From an uncultured Clostridia bacterium (GTDB lineage Bacteria; Bacillota; Clostridia; UBA1381), in contig CALXZP010000068.1 of the NCBI GenBank assembly GCA_944393255.1, positions 1 through 41,122 of the forward strand: 41,122 nucleotides of DNA, read 5' to 3'. Both the position numbers and the translations under genes were made by a program. Position 1 is the stretch's first letter. Each line of letters starts with the position of its first letter. The notes beneath the pieces were generated by a model that saw only the letters and a program-made list of their open reading frames with translations, searched no databases and was not told where the DNA came from. Below, one piece after another: positions 1 through 7,994 of this stretch.

Positions 1-536
1 GACTTGCAAACATAATAGCAACACAGTACGGAGGTCCGCACGGGGAACTGGGCGCTTCGCTCCGGTATCTTTCGCAGCGCTACACCATGCCCGACGAAAT
101 AACGAAGGGACTGCTCACCGATATAGGCGTTGAGGAACTGGGACACCTTGAAATGATAGGAACTCTGGTTCGCCAGCTTTCGTATAAGGAGCCGCCCGAG
201 GAATGGCTGAAAATGGGGTCTTGGGAATACTACGCCGATAACGGCGCAAGCATGTATCCGCAGAATGCGCAGGGTTCGCCGTTTACCGCCGCGTCCATAG
301 CCGTAACGGGCGACGCGCTTACAAACCTGTACGAGGATCTTGCTGCCGAGCAGAAGGCGAGAGCCGTTTACGACAATATTTTAAAGCTTTCGGACGATCA
401 GGACGTAAACGAGGTCATAAAATTCCTGCGCGAGCGCGAGATAGTACACTTCCAGCGCTTCGGTGAAGCACTTGACAATCTCCAGTGCAAAATGACGCAT
501 AAGCCGGTCAAGGGCAAGGGGATCAAAAACTGCTGA
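1..536 (+). CDS. cotJC: Spore coat protein CotJC (manganese-catalase-like), 3' part
   Basis: The frame is open from base 3 and ends at TGA 534-536, so the 5' end lies outside the window. The visible 177 residues are a ferritin-like helical fold of the manganese catalase/CotJC family. Candidate metal ligands are the Glu in the GELGAS segment, the Glu/His pair in EELGHLEM and the Glu/His pair in EREIVHFQRF near the C-terminus. CotJC is a spore-coat component made in the mother cell during sporulation; in Bacillus it is encoded with cotJA and cotJB, which would be expected just upstream, outside the window. The short Lys/Gly-rich tail ending in Cys is usual for CotJC. A strong terminator follows. 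A vegetative Mn catalase is the alternative, but the short C-terminal region fits CotJC better. Confidence 0.88.
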   Translation, partial: LANIIATQYGGPHGELGASLRYLSQRYTMPDEITKGLLTDIGVEELGHLEMIGTLVRQLSYKEPPEEWLKMGSWEYYADNGASMYPQNAQGSPFTAASIAVTGDALTNLYEDLAAEQKARAVYDNILKLSDDQDVNEVIKFLREREIVHFQRFGEALDNLQCKMTHKPVKGKGIKNC

Positions 537-591
537 TATGACCGGACAGGGGTATTGAAAGACCGCCTCATCCATCATCAGAAAGAATAAG

Positions 592-641
592 AGCCGCGCA
601 GACAAACGCACCTAAAAGCGTCAGCCTGCGCGGCTTTTTTT
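592..641 (+). terminator. Intrinsic terminator after cotJC
   Basis: A 10-bp perfect stem (AGCCGCGCAG at 592-601 with CTGCGCGGCT at 626-635) is followed by a run of seven T (635-641). It closes the cotJ transcript. Confidence 0.9.
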
Positions 642-693
642 CGGTGATTTGAAAAATGCTGCCGGCAAGCTTTGAATTAAATTTGTGAAAATA

Positions 694-722
694 TTGATTT
701 GGTGCCGATGGTATGGTATAAT
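694..722 (+). promoter_or_regulatory. Sigma-A promoter with extended -10
   Basis: TTGATT at 694-699, a 17-bp spacer, then TATAAT at 717-722 preceded by TGG (extended -10). The expected start point is near 729, only about 13 nt before the ATG at 742, so the Shine-Dalgarno site GAGGTG (729-734) would sit at the very 5' end of the message. Confidence 0.7.
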
Positions 723-741
723 AATCATGAGGTGACCGATT

Positions 742-993
742 ATGAATTGTCTGTCTGTTGCAGAAGCGGCAAATCATTTTAAATGTATAGATACAATTAT
801 TAATACCGCAAAACATGGGCTGACAGAAAGCTATATTAAAAATCTTCATGTCTTAGATGACAGGAACAGAACTGCGCATGTATATGAGGAAGAGGACGCC
901 GATGAGATATACGGCAGAATTATATCAGCTCATATAGGTTTATTTGACGGACTTTTGAATGTATTAAAGAAAAAGCTTACGTCAAGCCAATAA
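742..993 (+). CDS. Short nucleotidyltransferase substrate-binding (HI0074/HEPN-like) protein, possibly N-truncated
   Basis: An 83-aa protein with GAGGTG as ribosome site, 7 nt before ATG. Its second half (about residues 36-80) carries the DDRNRTAHVYEEEDADEIY segment characteristic of the HI0074-type nucleotidyltransferase substrate-binding family, the HEPN-like partner of small MNT nucleotidyltransferases. Full-length members are about 125-145 aa with helices upstream of this segment; here the first 35 residues only partly resemble the family, so the N-terminal helices are missing. No nucleotidyltransferase gene is next to it. The base composition is clearly more A+T-rich than neighbouring genes, which suggests acquisition or decay. 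It has its own promoter, so it may still be expressed. It could be a remnant of an MNT/HEPN pair or a minimal stand-alone version. Confidence 0.55.
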   Translation: MNCLSVAEAANHFKCIDTIINTAKHGLTESYIKNLHVLDDRNRTAHVYEEEDADEIYGRIISAHIGLFDGLLNVLKKKLTSSQ

Positions 994-1067
994 ATACAGA
1001 TATATTCAATAACCGGTCCGAGTGCGGGGCTGACAGCAATTACGGTGCTTTGAGGGAGAACGGAGAT

Positions 1068-1676
1068 ATGGATAACGGCGGTATGGGGAGAATATCGGGG
1101 CTTGACTTTGAGCTGACGGACGGGACGTTTGAGCTGAGGCACGGGAACGGGTTTTATGCGGAGCTTGATCCCTCGGCGGACGGCACATTGTATACGCGCT
1201 GCGGTATATGGTATATACGCGCCTCGGGAGGAAGCAATAACAGAATATATATTCCGCGTGGTCTTGAAGCGTCAGGGGTCAGGATAAAGCTCTGCGGAGC
1301 GGAGCTTTCCATGCCCGGCATTAACGCGGTAGATATATCTCTCAGGATATCCGGAGGCAGACTTTATGCGGGAACGCTTCGGGCGCGCTGCATAAACGCG
1401 GAGCTGGGCCTGGGATACGCTTCAATGACGGCGGCGCCCGGTGTGTCGGCTTTTTTTGAGTGCGGAGCCGGCTCTATGAAAACGATTTTGGCAGGCAGCG
1501 CGGCGGACTACAGCATACGCTGCGAACACGGAGTGGGCACGGTGACGGCCGGCGGCAGGCGGCTGCGGCGGCACGACGTACTTGGCAGCGGTGAAAAAGA
1601 GGTGTTTGCAAGGTGCGGAATGGGAAGCATGGAGCTTGATTTTTCGGAAAGTAAGGAGCTTTTACATAAAATTTGA
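1068..1676 (+). CDS. DUF4097-like beta-repeat protein of unknown function
   Basis: A 202-aa protein. I chose ATG 1068 because AGGGAG (1053-1058) lies 9 nt upstream; a TTG at 1050 in the same frame is the alternative. It has no signal peptide or membrane segment. The chain is a series of short strands rich in Gly and alternating hydrophobic residues, ending in GSGEKEVFARCGMGSMELDF. The ending resembles the CGVGxxxIxF close of Clostridial DUF4097 (putative adhesin/LiaF-type) beta-helical domains. Unusually many Cys residues recur in RCG/ECG/RCE contexts. The function is unknown. The gene stands alone: 56 nt separate it from the preceding coding end, and the pta promoter follows it. Confidence 0.6.
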   Translation: MDNGGMGRISGLDFELTDGTFELRHGNGFYAELDPSADGTLYTRCGIWYIRASGGSNNRIYIPRGLEASGVRIKLCGAELSMPGINAVDISLRISGGRLYAGTLRARCINAELGLGYASMTAAPGVSAFFECGAGSMKTILAGSAADYSIRCEHGVGTVTAGGRRLRRHDVLGSGEKEVFARCGMGSMELDFSESKELLHKI

Positions 1677-1705
1677 TGAATTACGGGTAATTTTTTTATA
1701 ATACC

Positions 1706-1734
1706 TTGAAATTTTTTTCTGTTTAGTGTATAAT
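1706..1734 (+). promoter_or_regulatory. Sigma-A promoter of pta-ackA
   Basis: TTGAAA at 1706-1711, exactly 17 bp, TATAAT at 1729-1734. The start point is expected near 1741, giving a leader of about 114 nt. Confidence 0.88.
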
Positions 1735-1752
1735 TGATATATAGATAAAATA

Positions 1753-1825
1753 GCTGCGGTGAAGCAGTTTTGCCGCGGCAGAATGCAACAGGCGGCCGCG
1801 GAGCGCGCGTTTCACGGTTACCGTG
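1753..1825 (+). other. pta leader with competing hairpins
   Basis: GCTGCGG (1753-1759) can pair with CCGCGGC (1773-1779, one G-U), while the same CCGCGGC can pair perfectly with GCCGCGG (1795-1801), so the two stems exclude each other. A third small hairpin, CACGG-TTA-CCGTG (1813-1825), sits 15 nt before the Shine-Dalgarno AGGAG (1841-1845). There is no T-run that would make a terminator. Confidence 0.4.
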
Positions 1826-1854
1826 TAAAAAAATAAACGAAGGAGATCATACAA

Positions 1855-2850
1855 ATGAGCGCATTTATTGACGGTTTAAAGGCGAGAGCCGGAAAGAATA
1901 TGAAAACGATCGTTCTTGCAGAGGGTGAGGAGATCAGAACGATCAGGGCTGCTGCTATTGTTAAGGCGGAGGGCTATGCGAAAAATATCCTTCTGGGCGA
2001 CCCGGAAAAGATAAAGAAGATGGCGGCTGACGAGGGACTTGATATCGATGGTATAGAGATAATAGACCCGTCGCAGGGCAATGAGGAGTTTGCAGAGCTG
2101 TTTGCCGAGCTGCGCAAGAAGAAGGGCGTTACGATAGAGCAGGCGAGAGAAACTGTTAAGGATCCGCTCTACTACGGCGTTATGATGGTAAAGAAGGGCG
2201 TGGTTGACGGTATGGTTGCCGGAGCTGTAAACTCTTCCGCAAACGTTATAAGACCGTCTCTGCAGATACTTAAGACTGCTCCCGATACGAAGCTGGTATC
2301 AGCGTTCTTCATAATGAACGTACCCGACTGCGAGCACGGTGAACACGGAACATTCGTTTTCGGCGACTGCGGACTCAATCAGGATCCGACTGCGGATGAG
2401 CTTTCGGAAATAGCGATATCATCGGCAAAATCGTTCCATGACCTTGTAGGGGCAGAGCCGAAGGTCGCAATGCTTTCATATTCTACATACGGTTCCGCGA
2501 AACATGACAAGGTCACAAAGGTGCAGGAGGCTGCCAAGCTGGCGCATGAAAAGGCTCCGGAGCTTGAGCTGGACGGCGAGCTTCAGCTCGACGCGGCGAT
2601 AGTTGCAAGCGTAGGCGAGCAGAAAGCGCCCGCGTCGCACGTTGCGGGTCATGCAAACGTTCTTATATTCCCGGATCTCGACGCCGGAAATATCGGATAT
2701 AAGCTTGTTCAGCGTCTTGCAAAGGCGGAGGCATACGGTCCGATACTCCAGGGTATAGCCGCTCCGGTCAACGATCTTTCAAGAGGCTGCTCGGCTGAGG
2801 ATATAGCGGGCGTTGTCGCTATAACGGCGGTACAGGCTCAGAATAGATAA
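1855..2850 (+). CDS. pta: Phosphate acetyltransferase
   Basis: A 331-aa protein, the usual length of the short, single-domain Pta. It converts acetyl-CoA and phosphate to acetyl phosphate and CoA in the cytoplasm, the first step of acetate formation. Family features are the N-terminal [17 protein letters not shown] segment, the [20 protein letters not shown] region, the [15 protein letters not shown] segment and the [19 protein letters not shown] segment near the C-terminus. Start: AGGAG 9 nt before ATG. It is followed after 38 nt by acetate kinase and shares its promoter, so both are co-expressed; together they yield ATP by substrate-level phosphorylation in fermentation. Confidence 0.97.
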   Translation: MSAFIDGLKARAGKNMKTIVLAEGEEIRTIRAAAIVKAEGYAKNILLGDPEKIKKMAADEGLDIDGIEIIDPSQGNEEFAELFAELRKKKGVTIEQARETVKDPLYYGVMMVKKGVVDGMVAGAVNSSANVIRPSLQILKTAPDTKLVSAFFIMNVPDCEHGEHGTFVFGDCGLNQDPTADELSEIAISSAKSFHDLVGAEPKVAMLSYSTYGSAKHDKVTKVQEAAKLAHEKAPELELDGELQLDAAIVASVGEQKAPASHVAGHANVLIFPDLDAGNIGYKLVQRLAKAEAYGPILQGIAAPVNDLSRGCSAEDIAGVVAITAVQAQNR

Positions 2851-2888
2851 GAAATATTTATTACATAGAGGGAAAGGATCTTGGTATA

Positions 2889-4088
2889 ATGAAAATATTA
2901 GTTATAAATGCCGGAAGCTCATCACTTAAGTATCAGCTTATCGACATTGAAAGCAAAACTGTTCTTGCAAAGGGTCTTTGCGAAAGGATAGGTATTGAAG
3001 GTTCCAATCTTCAGCACACCTGCGTTCAGAAAGGGCTTGACAAGATCACGATAGAAAAGCCGATGAAGGATCACGGCGACGCTATACAGATGGTAATAGA
3101 CGCTCTTATAGATACGGAGCACGGAGTTATAAGCTCAATGGACGAGATCGGCGCGGTAGGACACAGGATAGTTCACGGCGCTGAGGAGTTCACAGATTCT
3201 ACGATCATAACAGAGGCGGTAATGAAAGCGCTGCAGAAGTGTACCCCGCTTGCTCCGCTCCACAATCCGCCGAACATAATCGGTATCGAGGCATGCCGCA
3301 GGATAATGCCGAACACTCCGATGGTAGGCGTTTTCGATACTGCGTTCCATCAGACAATGCCGCCCAAGGCGTTTATGTATGCGCTCCCGTATGAGTATTA
3401 TGAGAACGACGGCATAAGAAAGTACGGTTTCCACGGCACGAGCCACAAATATGTATCTCAGAAGGCTGTTGAGATCCTCGGCAAGAAGCCTGAGGAGCTT
3501 AAGATAGTTACATGTCATCTCGGCAACGGATCATCGATAAGTGCGGTTGACGGCGGAAAATGCGTTGATACATCAATGGGCTTTACTCCGCTTGACGGCG
3601 TTCCGATGGGTACAAGGACCGGCTCAATGGATCCGGCGGTTGTAACTTACCTTATCAATAAGGGAATGAGTGCGCAGGAGGTGGATAACCTCATGAACAA
3701 AAAGAGCGGCGTAGCCGGTGTTTCGGGAGTGTCCTCTGATTTCAGAGATCTCACTGCTGCCGCAAAGGACGGCAACGACAGAGCGCAGCTCGCTCTTGAT
3801 ATGTTCACGTACCAGGTAAAGAAGTACATAGGTTCATATGCTGCCGCTATGGGCGGTATAGACGCGGTCGTATTTACCGCAGGCGTGGGCGAGAACGACG
3901 GACGTACACGCAAGGCTATAGTTTCCGGTCTTGAATTTATGGGCATCAAGATAGATGATGAAAAGAATATGACTAGGGGAACTGTGGATATATCCGCCGC
4001 CGATGCGACCGTAAAGACTCTCGTTATTCCTACGGATGAGGAAATGATGATAGCTATAGATACAAAGCAGCTGGTAGACGGAGAATAA
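2889..4088 (+). CDS. ackA: Acetate kinase
   Basis: A 399-aa protein, the standard length. It transfers the phosphate of acetyl phosphate to ADP, giving acetate and ATP. Signatures are [18 protein letters not shown] at the N-terminus (acetate kinase motif 1), the [10 protein letters not shown] segment, the FHGTSHKYV segment, the phosphate-binding [10 protein letters not shown] loop, [10 protein letters not shown], and FTAGVGEND near the C-terminus. The ribosome site GAAAGGATC precedes the ATG. It is the second gene of the pta-ackA operon and ends at a bidirectional terminator that it shares with the convergent CAP-domain gene. Confidence 0.98.
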   Translation: MKILVINAGSSSLKYQLIDIESKTVLAKGLCERIGIEGSNLQHTCVQKGLDKITIEKPMKDHGDAIQMVIDALIDTEHGVISSMDEIGAVGHRIVHGAEEFTDSTIITEAVMKALQKCTPLAPLHNPPNIIGIEACRRIMPNTPMVGVFDTAFHQTMPPKAFMYALPYEYYENDGIRKYGFHGTSHKYVSQKAVEILGKKPEELKIVTCHLGNGSSISAVDGGKCVDTSMGFTPLDGVPMGTRTGSMDPAVVTYLINKGMSAQEVDNLMNKKSGVAGVSGVSSDFRDLTAAAKDGNDRAQLALDMFTYQVKKYIGSYAAAMGGIDAVVFTAGVGENDGRTRKAIVSGLEFMGIKIDDEKNMTRGTVDISAADATVKTLVIPTDEEMMIAIDTKQLVDGE

Positions 4089-4101
4089 GTAAAAAAACAG
4101 C

Positions 4102-4139
4102 AGCCTGTCCCCGCGGTAAAACGCAGGGGCAGGCTTTTT
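4102..4139. terminator. Bidirectional terminator between ackA and the CAP gene
   Basis: AGCCTGTCCCC (4102-4112) pairs with GGGGCAGGCT (4126-4135), leaving one bulged T. The stem is followed by T5 on the plus strand; on the minus strand it is followed by a run of seven T (complement of A 4092-4098). It serves both convergent genes. Confidence 0.88.
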
Positions 4140-4148
4140 GCATGCGCG

Positions 4149-5195
4149 TTATCTGGCAACGAACATCTGAGTCCAGTATATAACGCCGTTTTTATTTTTG
4201 ACAGCTCCGACTCCGAGCTCTTTGACATTTTTGTTGAGTATGTTGGCTCTGTGACCTGAGGAGTTCATCCAGCTGTTCATTACCGCCGATGCGGAGCTTT
4301 GTCCGTAGGCGATGTTTTCCGCCGCCGTTCTGTAAAATATCCCGCTGTTTCTGAGTCTGTCGAACGGCGAAAGACCGTCCGGGTTGTTATGGCTGAAAAA
4401 TCCGCGTTCGATCATATCGGCCGAATGTGCGCGGGCCACGGCAGCAACATCCTCCGCCCAGGTAAGGGAGCTGAGACCGTTTTCGGCTCTGACTCTGTTC
4501 ACAAGCGTCAGCACCTCACGCTCAAGCGCGGTATCAGATGACGGAGCCTTTGTGGGCGCTGTGGTCGGAACGGCTGTAGTCTCGGGTCGCTGCGTGGGCG
4601 GCGTGGTCGGCGCTGTGGTGGGAACGGCCGTAGCCGTAGGAACAGCTGTCGGGGCGGCTGTAGTCTCGGGCCGCTGCGTGGGCGGCGTGGTCGGAACGGC
4701 CGTAGCTGTCGGAGCAGCTGTAGCTTCGGGCAGCTGTGTCGGTGCAGCGGTCGGCGCGGGAAGCAGGGAGCCCCCGAATATTATCGTTACCGAGCATGAC
4801 ACGGGATCCCAGCCCACTGTACAGCCGAGCGCTTCGCCTATGGCGCGGAGCGGCACAAGTATCCTGCCTTCCGAAATGAACGGTGCGCTGTCGAGCTCGA
4901 TCGGCGCGCCGTTTACGTACATTTCGCCGCTTTCCGGCAAAACGGTTATCTCAGTTCCGTTTCCGTATGCATATGCGCATTTTGAAGCCTCATCCCATGT
5001 GACTTCCATACCGAGGGATTCGAAGATCCCGCGTATCGGGACATACGTCCTGTCGTTCATTATGACCGGCTGCCGGTCAAACGAGAGACGGCTGCCGTTC
5101 AAATATACGTTTATATCCTTTTCCGCATATGCCGCCGGTGAGACCGAGGCCGACGCCAGCATTGCGCATATGAGAAGCAAAGAAAGTTTTTTCAT
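4149..5195 (-). CDS. Secreted stalk-domain + CAP (SCP/PR1) domain protein
   Basis: A 348-aa exported protein. Residues 1-24 are a signal peptide (MKKLSLLLICAMLASASVSPAAYA). Residues about 27-140 form a copper-amine-oxidase N-terminal-like (stalk) domain, with its two YVPIRGIFESLGMEVTWD / LVPLRAIGEALGCTVGWD half-repeats. Residues about 145-220 are a Pro/Thr/Ala linker made of an 84-bp DNA repeat. Residues about 225-348 are a CAP domain of the YkwD type: LVNRVRAENGLSSLTW, ARAHSADM, FFSHNNPDG, AENIAYG, SSGHRANIL and a final YWTQMFV. Such CAP proteins are common on clostridial envelopes and spores, but the molecular role is unsettled. The ribosome site AAGGAGG precedes ATG. No sortase or SLH anchor is visible, so attachment would be through the stalk domain. 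Confidence 0.9.
   Translation of the reverse strand: MKKLSLLLICAMLASASVSPAAYAEKDINVYLNGSRLSFDRQPVIMNDRTYVPIRGIFESLGMEVTWDEASKCAYAYGNGTEITVLPESGEMYVNGAPIELDSAPFISEGRILVPLRAIGEALGCTVGWDPVSCSVTIIFGGSLLPAPTAAPTQLPEATAAPTATAVPTTPPTQRPETTAAPTAVPTATAVPTTAPTTPPTQRPETTAVPTTAPTKAPSSDTALEREVLTLVNRVRAENGLSSLTWAEDVAAVARAHSADMIERGFFSHNNPDGLSPFDRLRNSGIFYRTAAENIAYGQSSASAVMNSWMNSSGHRANILNKNVKELGVGAVKNKNGVIYWTQMFVAR
4571..4738. repeat. 84-bp in-frame tandem repeat in the CAP-protein linker
   Basis: Two adjacent copies, 4571-4654 and 4655-4738; the first about 40 bases are nearly identical between copies and the rest are diverged. 84 bp equals 28 codons, so gain or loss of a copy keeps the frame. It encodes the PTTPPTQRPETTA-type linker on the minus strand. 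Confidence 0.65.
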
Positions 5196-5307
5196 AGGTT
5201 CCTCCTTGTAGTTTCAGCCGCAGCTACTCTCAGTAAAGAGCGGCGCGGTCTGGTGTGTATCCTATCTGTCCGGGAAAACTAAGTTTACATAATGCCGGAC
5301 ACCGACT

Positions 5308-5336
5308 ATTATACAGTAAATATGCGCCGTTGTAAA
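5308..5336 (-). promoter_or_regulatory. Sigma-A promoter of the CAP gene
   Basis: On the minus strand: TTTACA (complement of 5331-5336), 17-bp spacer, TATAAT (complement of 5308-5313). It gives a leader of about 105 nt to the ATG at 5195. Confidence 0.75.
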
Positions 5337-5409
5337 CAGGATGTTTATGTCAATCCGACATTTTTATGCCTAAGCTGACTTTTAAGGTATAAATTTCTAC
5401 ATTTTATAC

Positions 5410-5438
5410 TTGAAAAAATGAAAATATTATGTTATAAT
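5410..5438 (+). promoter_or_regulatory. Distal sigma-A promoter of the LtaS-like gene
   Basis: TTGAAA at 5410-5415, 17-bp spacer, TATAAT at 5433-5438. The -10 context ATGTTATAATAAA is repeated at the PurF-like promoter. The stretch 5212-5527 otherwise holds only this, the opposing promoter and the module at 5455-5487. Confidence 0.8.
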
Positions 5439-5454
5439 AAATATTGCTTGTGAA

Positions 5455-5487
5455 ATAATGCTATACGCATTATACGTATGTTATAAT
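5455..5487 (+). promoter_or_regulatory. Palindrome + second -10 module (operator-like)
   Basis: ATAATGC-TATAC-GCATTAT (5455-5473) is a 19-bp palindrome with 7-bp arms, followed by ATGTTATAAT with the -10 at 5482-5487. The core AATGCTATACGCATT and the following ATGTTATAAT occur in the same order and spacing in the repeat units before the PurF-like gene. A canonical -35 is absent; the palindrome covers that position, so this may be an activator- or repressor-controlled second promoter. Confidence 0.6.
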
Positions 5488-5527
5488 CTAAAGCGGTCTA
5501 TGTTCAAAAAATGTTTTGGAGTATGTA

Positions 5528-7756
5528 ATGATCAAAAGAAATAATGTTGCAAAAATTATTATATCGGGCATTATCGCACTGTTTTGCTGGACATTCACAT
5601 GTATAAATACAGAGCTGTTCACTACGTATACGGACAGAGAGATATTCAGGCTCGGACCGTTTATCATCTCGCTTGTCGCTTCCGCGGCGATATGTGCGCT
5701 GGGGACGGTGAAGGTCAGTCTGAGCGGGCATGCCCAAAAGATAGCGGGCGCTTTAGTATATATCATCTCGATATTCGGCGCTATGGAGATATCGGTACTG
5801 TTTTCGGACGGATTTAATGCGTCCGCCGGAGTATATTTTATAAATATACTGTTCTATCTCGTGTTTGCCGGACTGGGACTGCTCATTTCCGGGAGTATGC
5901 GTGTTTCGGCTCTGACAGCGCTGGGTGTTTCATATGCGTTCAACTGCGCAAGCTTCATAGTGTATTGTCTGCGCGGCTCGTCGCTGACGCCGACGGATTT
6001 CTATGCGTTCAGAACTGCGATGAACGTTGCGGAGAACTACGAATTTGAACTCAAGTATCAGATGATAACCGCTACAACGGCAGCGGCGGCGTTTATGATG
6101 CTTGCTTTCAAATTTCCGATGAAGCTGAAATTCCGGGCGAGACATGCCGTAATGCGCCTGGCCGGTGCGGCAGTTACTGCGGCGGCGGTGATGTTTGTGG
6201 CGACATATGATTTTTCACCCTACGACGTGTCGGTGTTCGATCAATATTTCGCCAATCTCACATACGGTTCGGCGTTCAGCTTCTACGTAAACGGAAGCAA
6301 GCTCGGACTTGAGCCGAAGGAGCCGTACGAGCCGGACAAGCTTGAAACGATGCTCTTGTCTTACGGTGACGAGGATACGGCAGAGATCGATCCGGAGGAC
6401 AAGCCGAACATAATAGTGATAATGAACGAGAGCTTTGCCGACCTGAGCGTGATAAACGAGTTTGATACGAACGAGGAATATATGCCGTTCATAAGCTCGC
6501 TTGAGCGGAACACCATAAAGGGACAGCTACTCGTATCGCCGTTCGGCGGCTATACCTGCAATACCGAATACGAGTTCCTGACGGGTATGTCAACCGGAGT
6601 GCTCGGCTCGCGCGCCGCGCCGTATATACAGATGATGTTCAGCAAGATGCCGTATTCTCTCAATACGCATCTCAGTTCACTGGGCTATAATACGACTGCG
6701 ATGCATCCGTATTATGCCAGCGGCTGGAACAGGACGCGCGTATATGATTATCTGAGTTTTGACAGGTTCATAAGCCTTGAGAATTTCAGAGAGGTAAGCG
6801 AATACCCGGAATATGTCCGCGGCTATATAAGCGACCGCAGCTCGTACACGGCGGTCATGAATCTGCTTTATGAAAAGGAGCCGGAGGACAGGGAATTTAT
6901 TTTTAATATAACGATGCAGAACCATGGCGGATATACGGACGACGCCTTTGAAAGCGAGATATTTTTGCAGGATATGAGCAGGACTTATCCAGAGACCGAG
7001 CAGTATCTGACGCTGATAAAGGAGTCGGATTCGGCGCTGGAATATCTTTTGGATATGCTTGAGGATTATGATGAACCGACGATAGTTATGATGTTCGGCG
7101 ATCATATGCCCAATATAGAGCGCGGGTTTTACGAGGAGCTGTACGGCTCCACTCTTGAAGAGCTTGACGCGGATCAGGCTCAGAGAAGGTATATGGTGCC
7201 GTTCATATTATGGGCTAACTATGATATCGAGAAGGACGACACCGTCCATACCAGCCCGTGCTATCTTTCTAACCTGCTCATGGAAACGGCGGGTCTGCCC
7301 AAGAGCAGGGTACAGCTGTATCTGGACGAGCTGAGCATGGAAATGCCGCAGCTCAATCCGATGGGATACTACGATCTGGGCGGATACTGGCACAGCTTCC
7401 AGGAATCCGAGATGTTCGGGGATTACTATAATCTCCAGTATGCCCTTCTGACAGGGGAGCGGCTCAGCTATGATTTTGAGTACGGTGAAAAGGAGTATGA
7501 ATTTTTCGGGAACTTTGCGCTTTCTCCGCAGTTTACCGGATACGGAGGGATCCATCTGAACGGCGGCGATGAACAGACGGATCATTCGGAAGAGCCGGTA
7601 CCGACAGGATCTCCGCGGCCGGAGAGGGAGACGGCGCCGCCGTCAGCTTCGCCGGAGAACACACGAGAGCCGGAGGCTGATCCCGCACCTGCAGCGACAG
7701 CCGTGCCGGAAGCGAGTGCGGGTGTGCGTGAAAAGCTGGGACAGAGCTGGCAGTAA
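5528..7756 (+). CDS. LtaS-type phosphoglycerol transferase (sulfatase superfamily)
   Basis: A 742-aa membrane enzyme. I chose ATG 5528 because GGAG (5518-5521) sits 6 nt upstream; the TTG at 5516 lies inside that site. The N-terminal 230 residues hold about six to seven membrane segments. An extracytoplasmic sulfatase-fold domain follows: NIIVIMNES with metal-binding Glu301, GGYTCNTEYEF with nucleophile Thr343, and FGDHMPN with Asp525/His526. Members move glycerol-phosphate from phosphatidylglycerol to polymers or glycolipids (lipoteichoic acid synthase, or OpgB-type enzymes). The final 60 residues are a Pro/Glu/Thr tail not needed for the fold. Many Clostridia carry such homologues without classical lipoteichoic acid, so the exact acceptor is open. 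It is monocistronic and ends at a terminator. Confidence 0.88.
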   Translation: MIKRNNVAKIIISGIIALFCWTFTCINTELFTTYTDREIFRLGPFIISLVASAAICALGTVKVSLSGHAQKIAGALVYIISIFGAMEISVLFSDGFNASAGVYFINILFYLVFAGLGLLISGSMRVSALTALGVSYAFNCASFIVYCLRGSSLTPTDFYAFRTAMNVAENYEFELKYQMITATTAAAAFMMLAFKFPMKLKFRARHAVMRLAGAAVTAAAVMFVATYDFSPYDVSVFDQYFANLTYGSAFSFYVNGSKLGLEPKEPYEPDKLETMLLSYGDEDTAEIDPEDKPNIIVIMNESFADLSVINEFDTNEEYMPFISSLERNTIKGQLLVSPFGGYTCNTEYEFLTGMSTGVLGSRAAPYIQMMFSKMPYSLNTHLSSLGYNTTAMHPYYASGWNRTRVYDYLSFDRFISLENFREVSEYPEYVRGYISDRSSYTAVMNLLYEKEPEDREFIFNITMQNHGGYTDDAFESEIFLQDMSRTYPETEQYLTLIKESDSALEYLLDMLEDYDEPTIVMMFGDHMPNIERGFYEELYGSTLEELDADQAQRRYMVPFILWANYDIEKDDTVHTSPCYLSNLLMETAGLPKSRVQLYLDELSMEMPQLNPMGYYDLGGYWHSFQESEMFGDYYNLQYALLTGERLSYDFEYGEKEYEFFGNFALSPQFTGYGGIHLNGGDEQTDHSEEPVPTGSPRPERETAPPSASPENTREPEADPAPAATAVPEASAGVREKLGQSWQ

Positions 7757-7767
7757 GTAAAAATTTT

Positions 7768-7803
7768 GACAGTCTGCGCGGAAATGTGCGGGCTGTCTTT
7801 TTA
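7768..7803 (+). terminator. Terminator after the LtaS-like gene
   Basis: GACAG (7768-7772) and the following TCTGCGC pair imperfectly with GCGGGCTGTC (7788-7797), with a T-run from 7797. Confidence 0.75.
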
Positions 7804-7862
7804 TTTTGTCCGGTATGCGGAGACATATCCGATGAAAGCCGGCAAAATCAGAGCCGGAGCAG

Positions 7863-7891
7863 TAATATTGAGCCTGAGACCGTCATATATT
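7863..7891 (+). promoter_or_regulatory. Candidate sigma-E (mother-cell) promoter of sipL
   Basis: TAATATT (7863-7869), 14 bp, CATATATT (7884-7891). This fits the remembered Bacillus/Clostridium sigma-E consensus KMATATT-N14-CATACAHT with one mismatch. There is no sigma-A promoter in the 200 bp before the gene. SipL is known to be sigma-E dependent in Clostridioides difficile. Confidence 0.6.
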
Positions 7892-7994
7892 CTAACAGTG
7901 AACGGATATTGCGGATGAAGCGCGGTAATAAGCAGGTCTTATGCCGCCGTTCATGCAAAAGCCGAAAGAGTAAATGACAGGAGGAAGCGATACA

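Noticed and set aside
4384..5211. 275-codon plus-strand frame with Val-Gly repeats opposite the CAP gene
   Set aside because: It is the mirror of the Pro/Thr linker repeat; the minus-strand gene has a signal peptide, two known domains, a promoter and AAGGAGG.
5482..5487. A normal sigma-A promoter with this -10 alone
   Set aside because: The position 17 bp upstream (5459-5464, TGCTAT) does not resemble TTGACA; it was kept only as part of the palindrome module.
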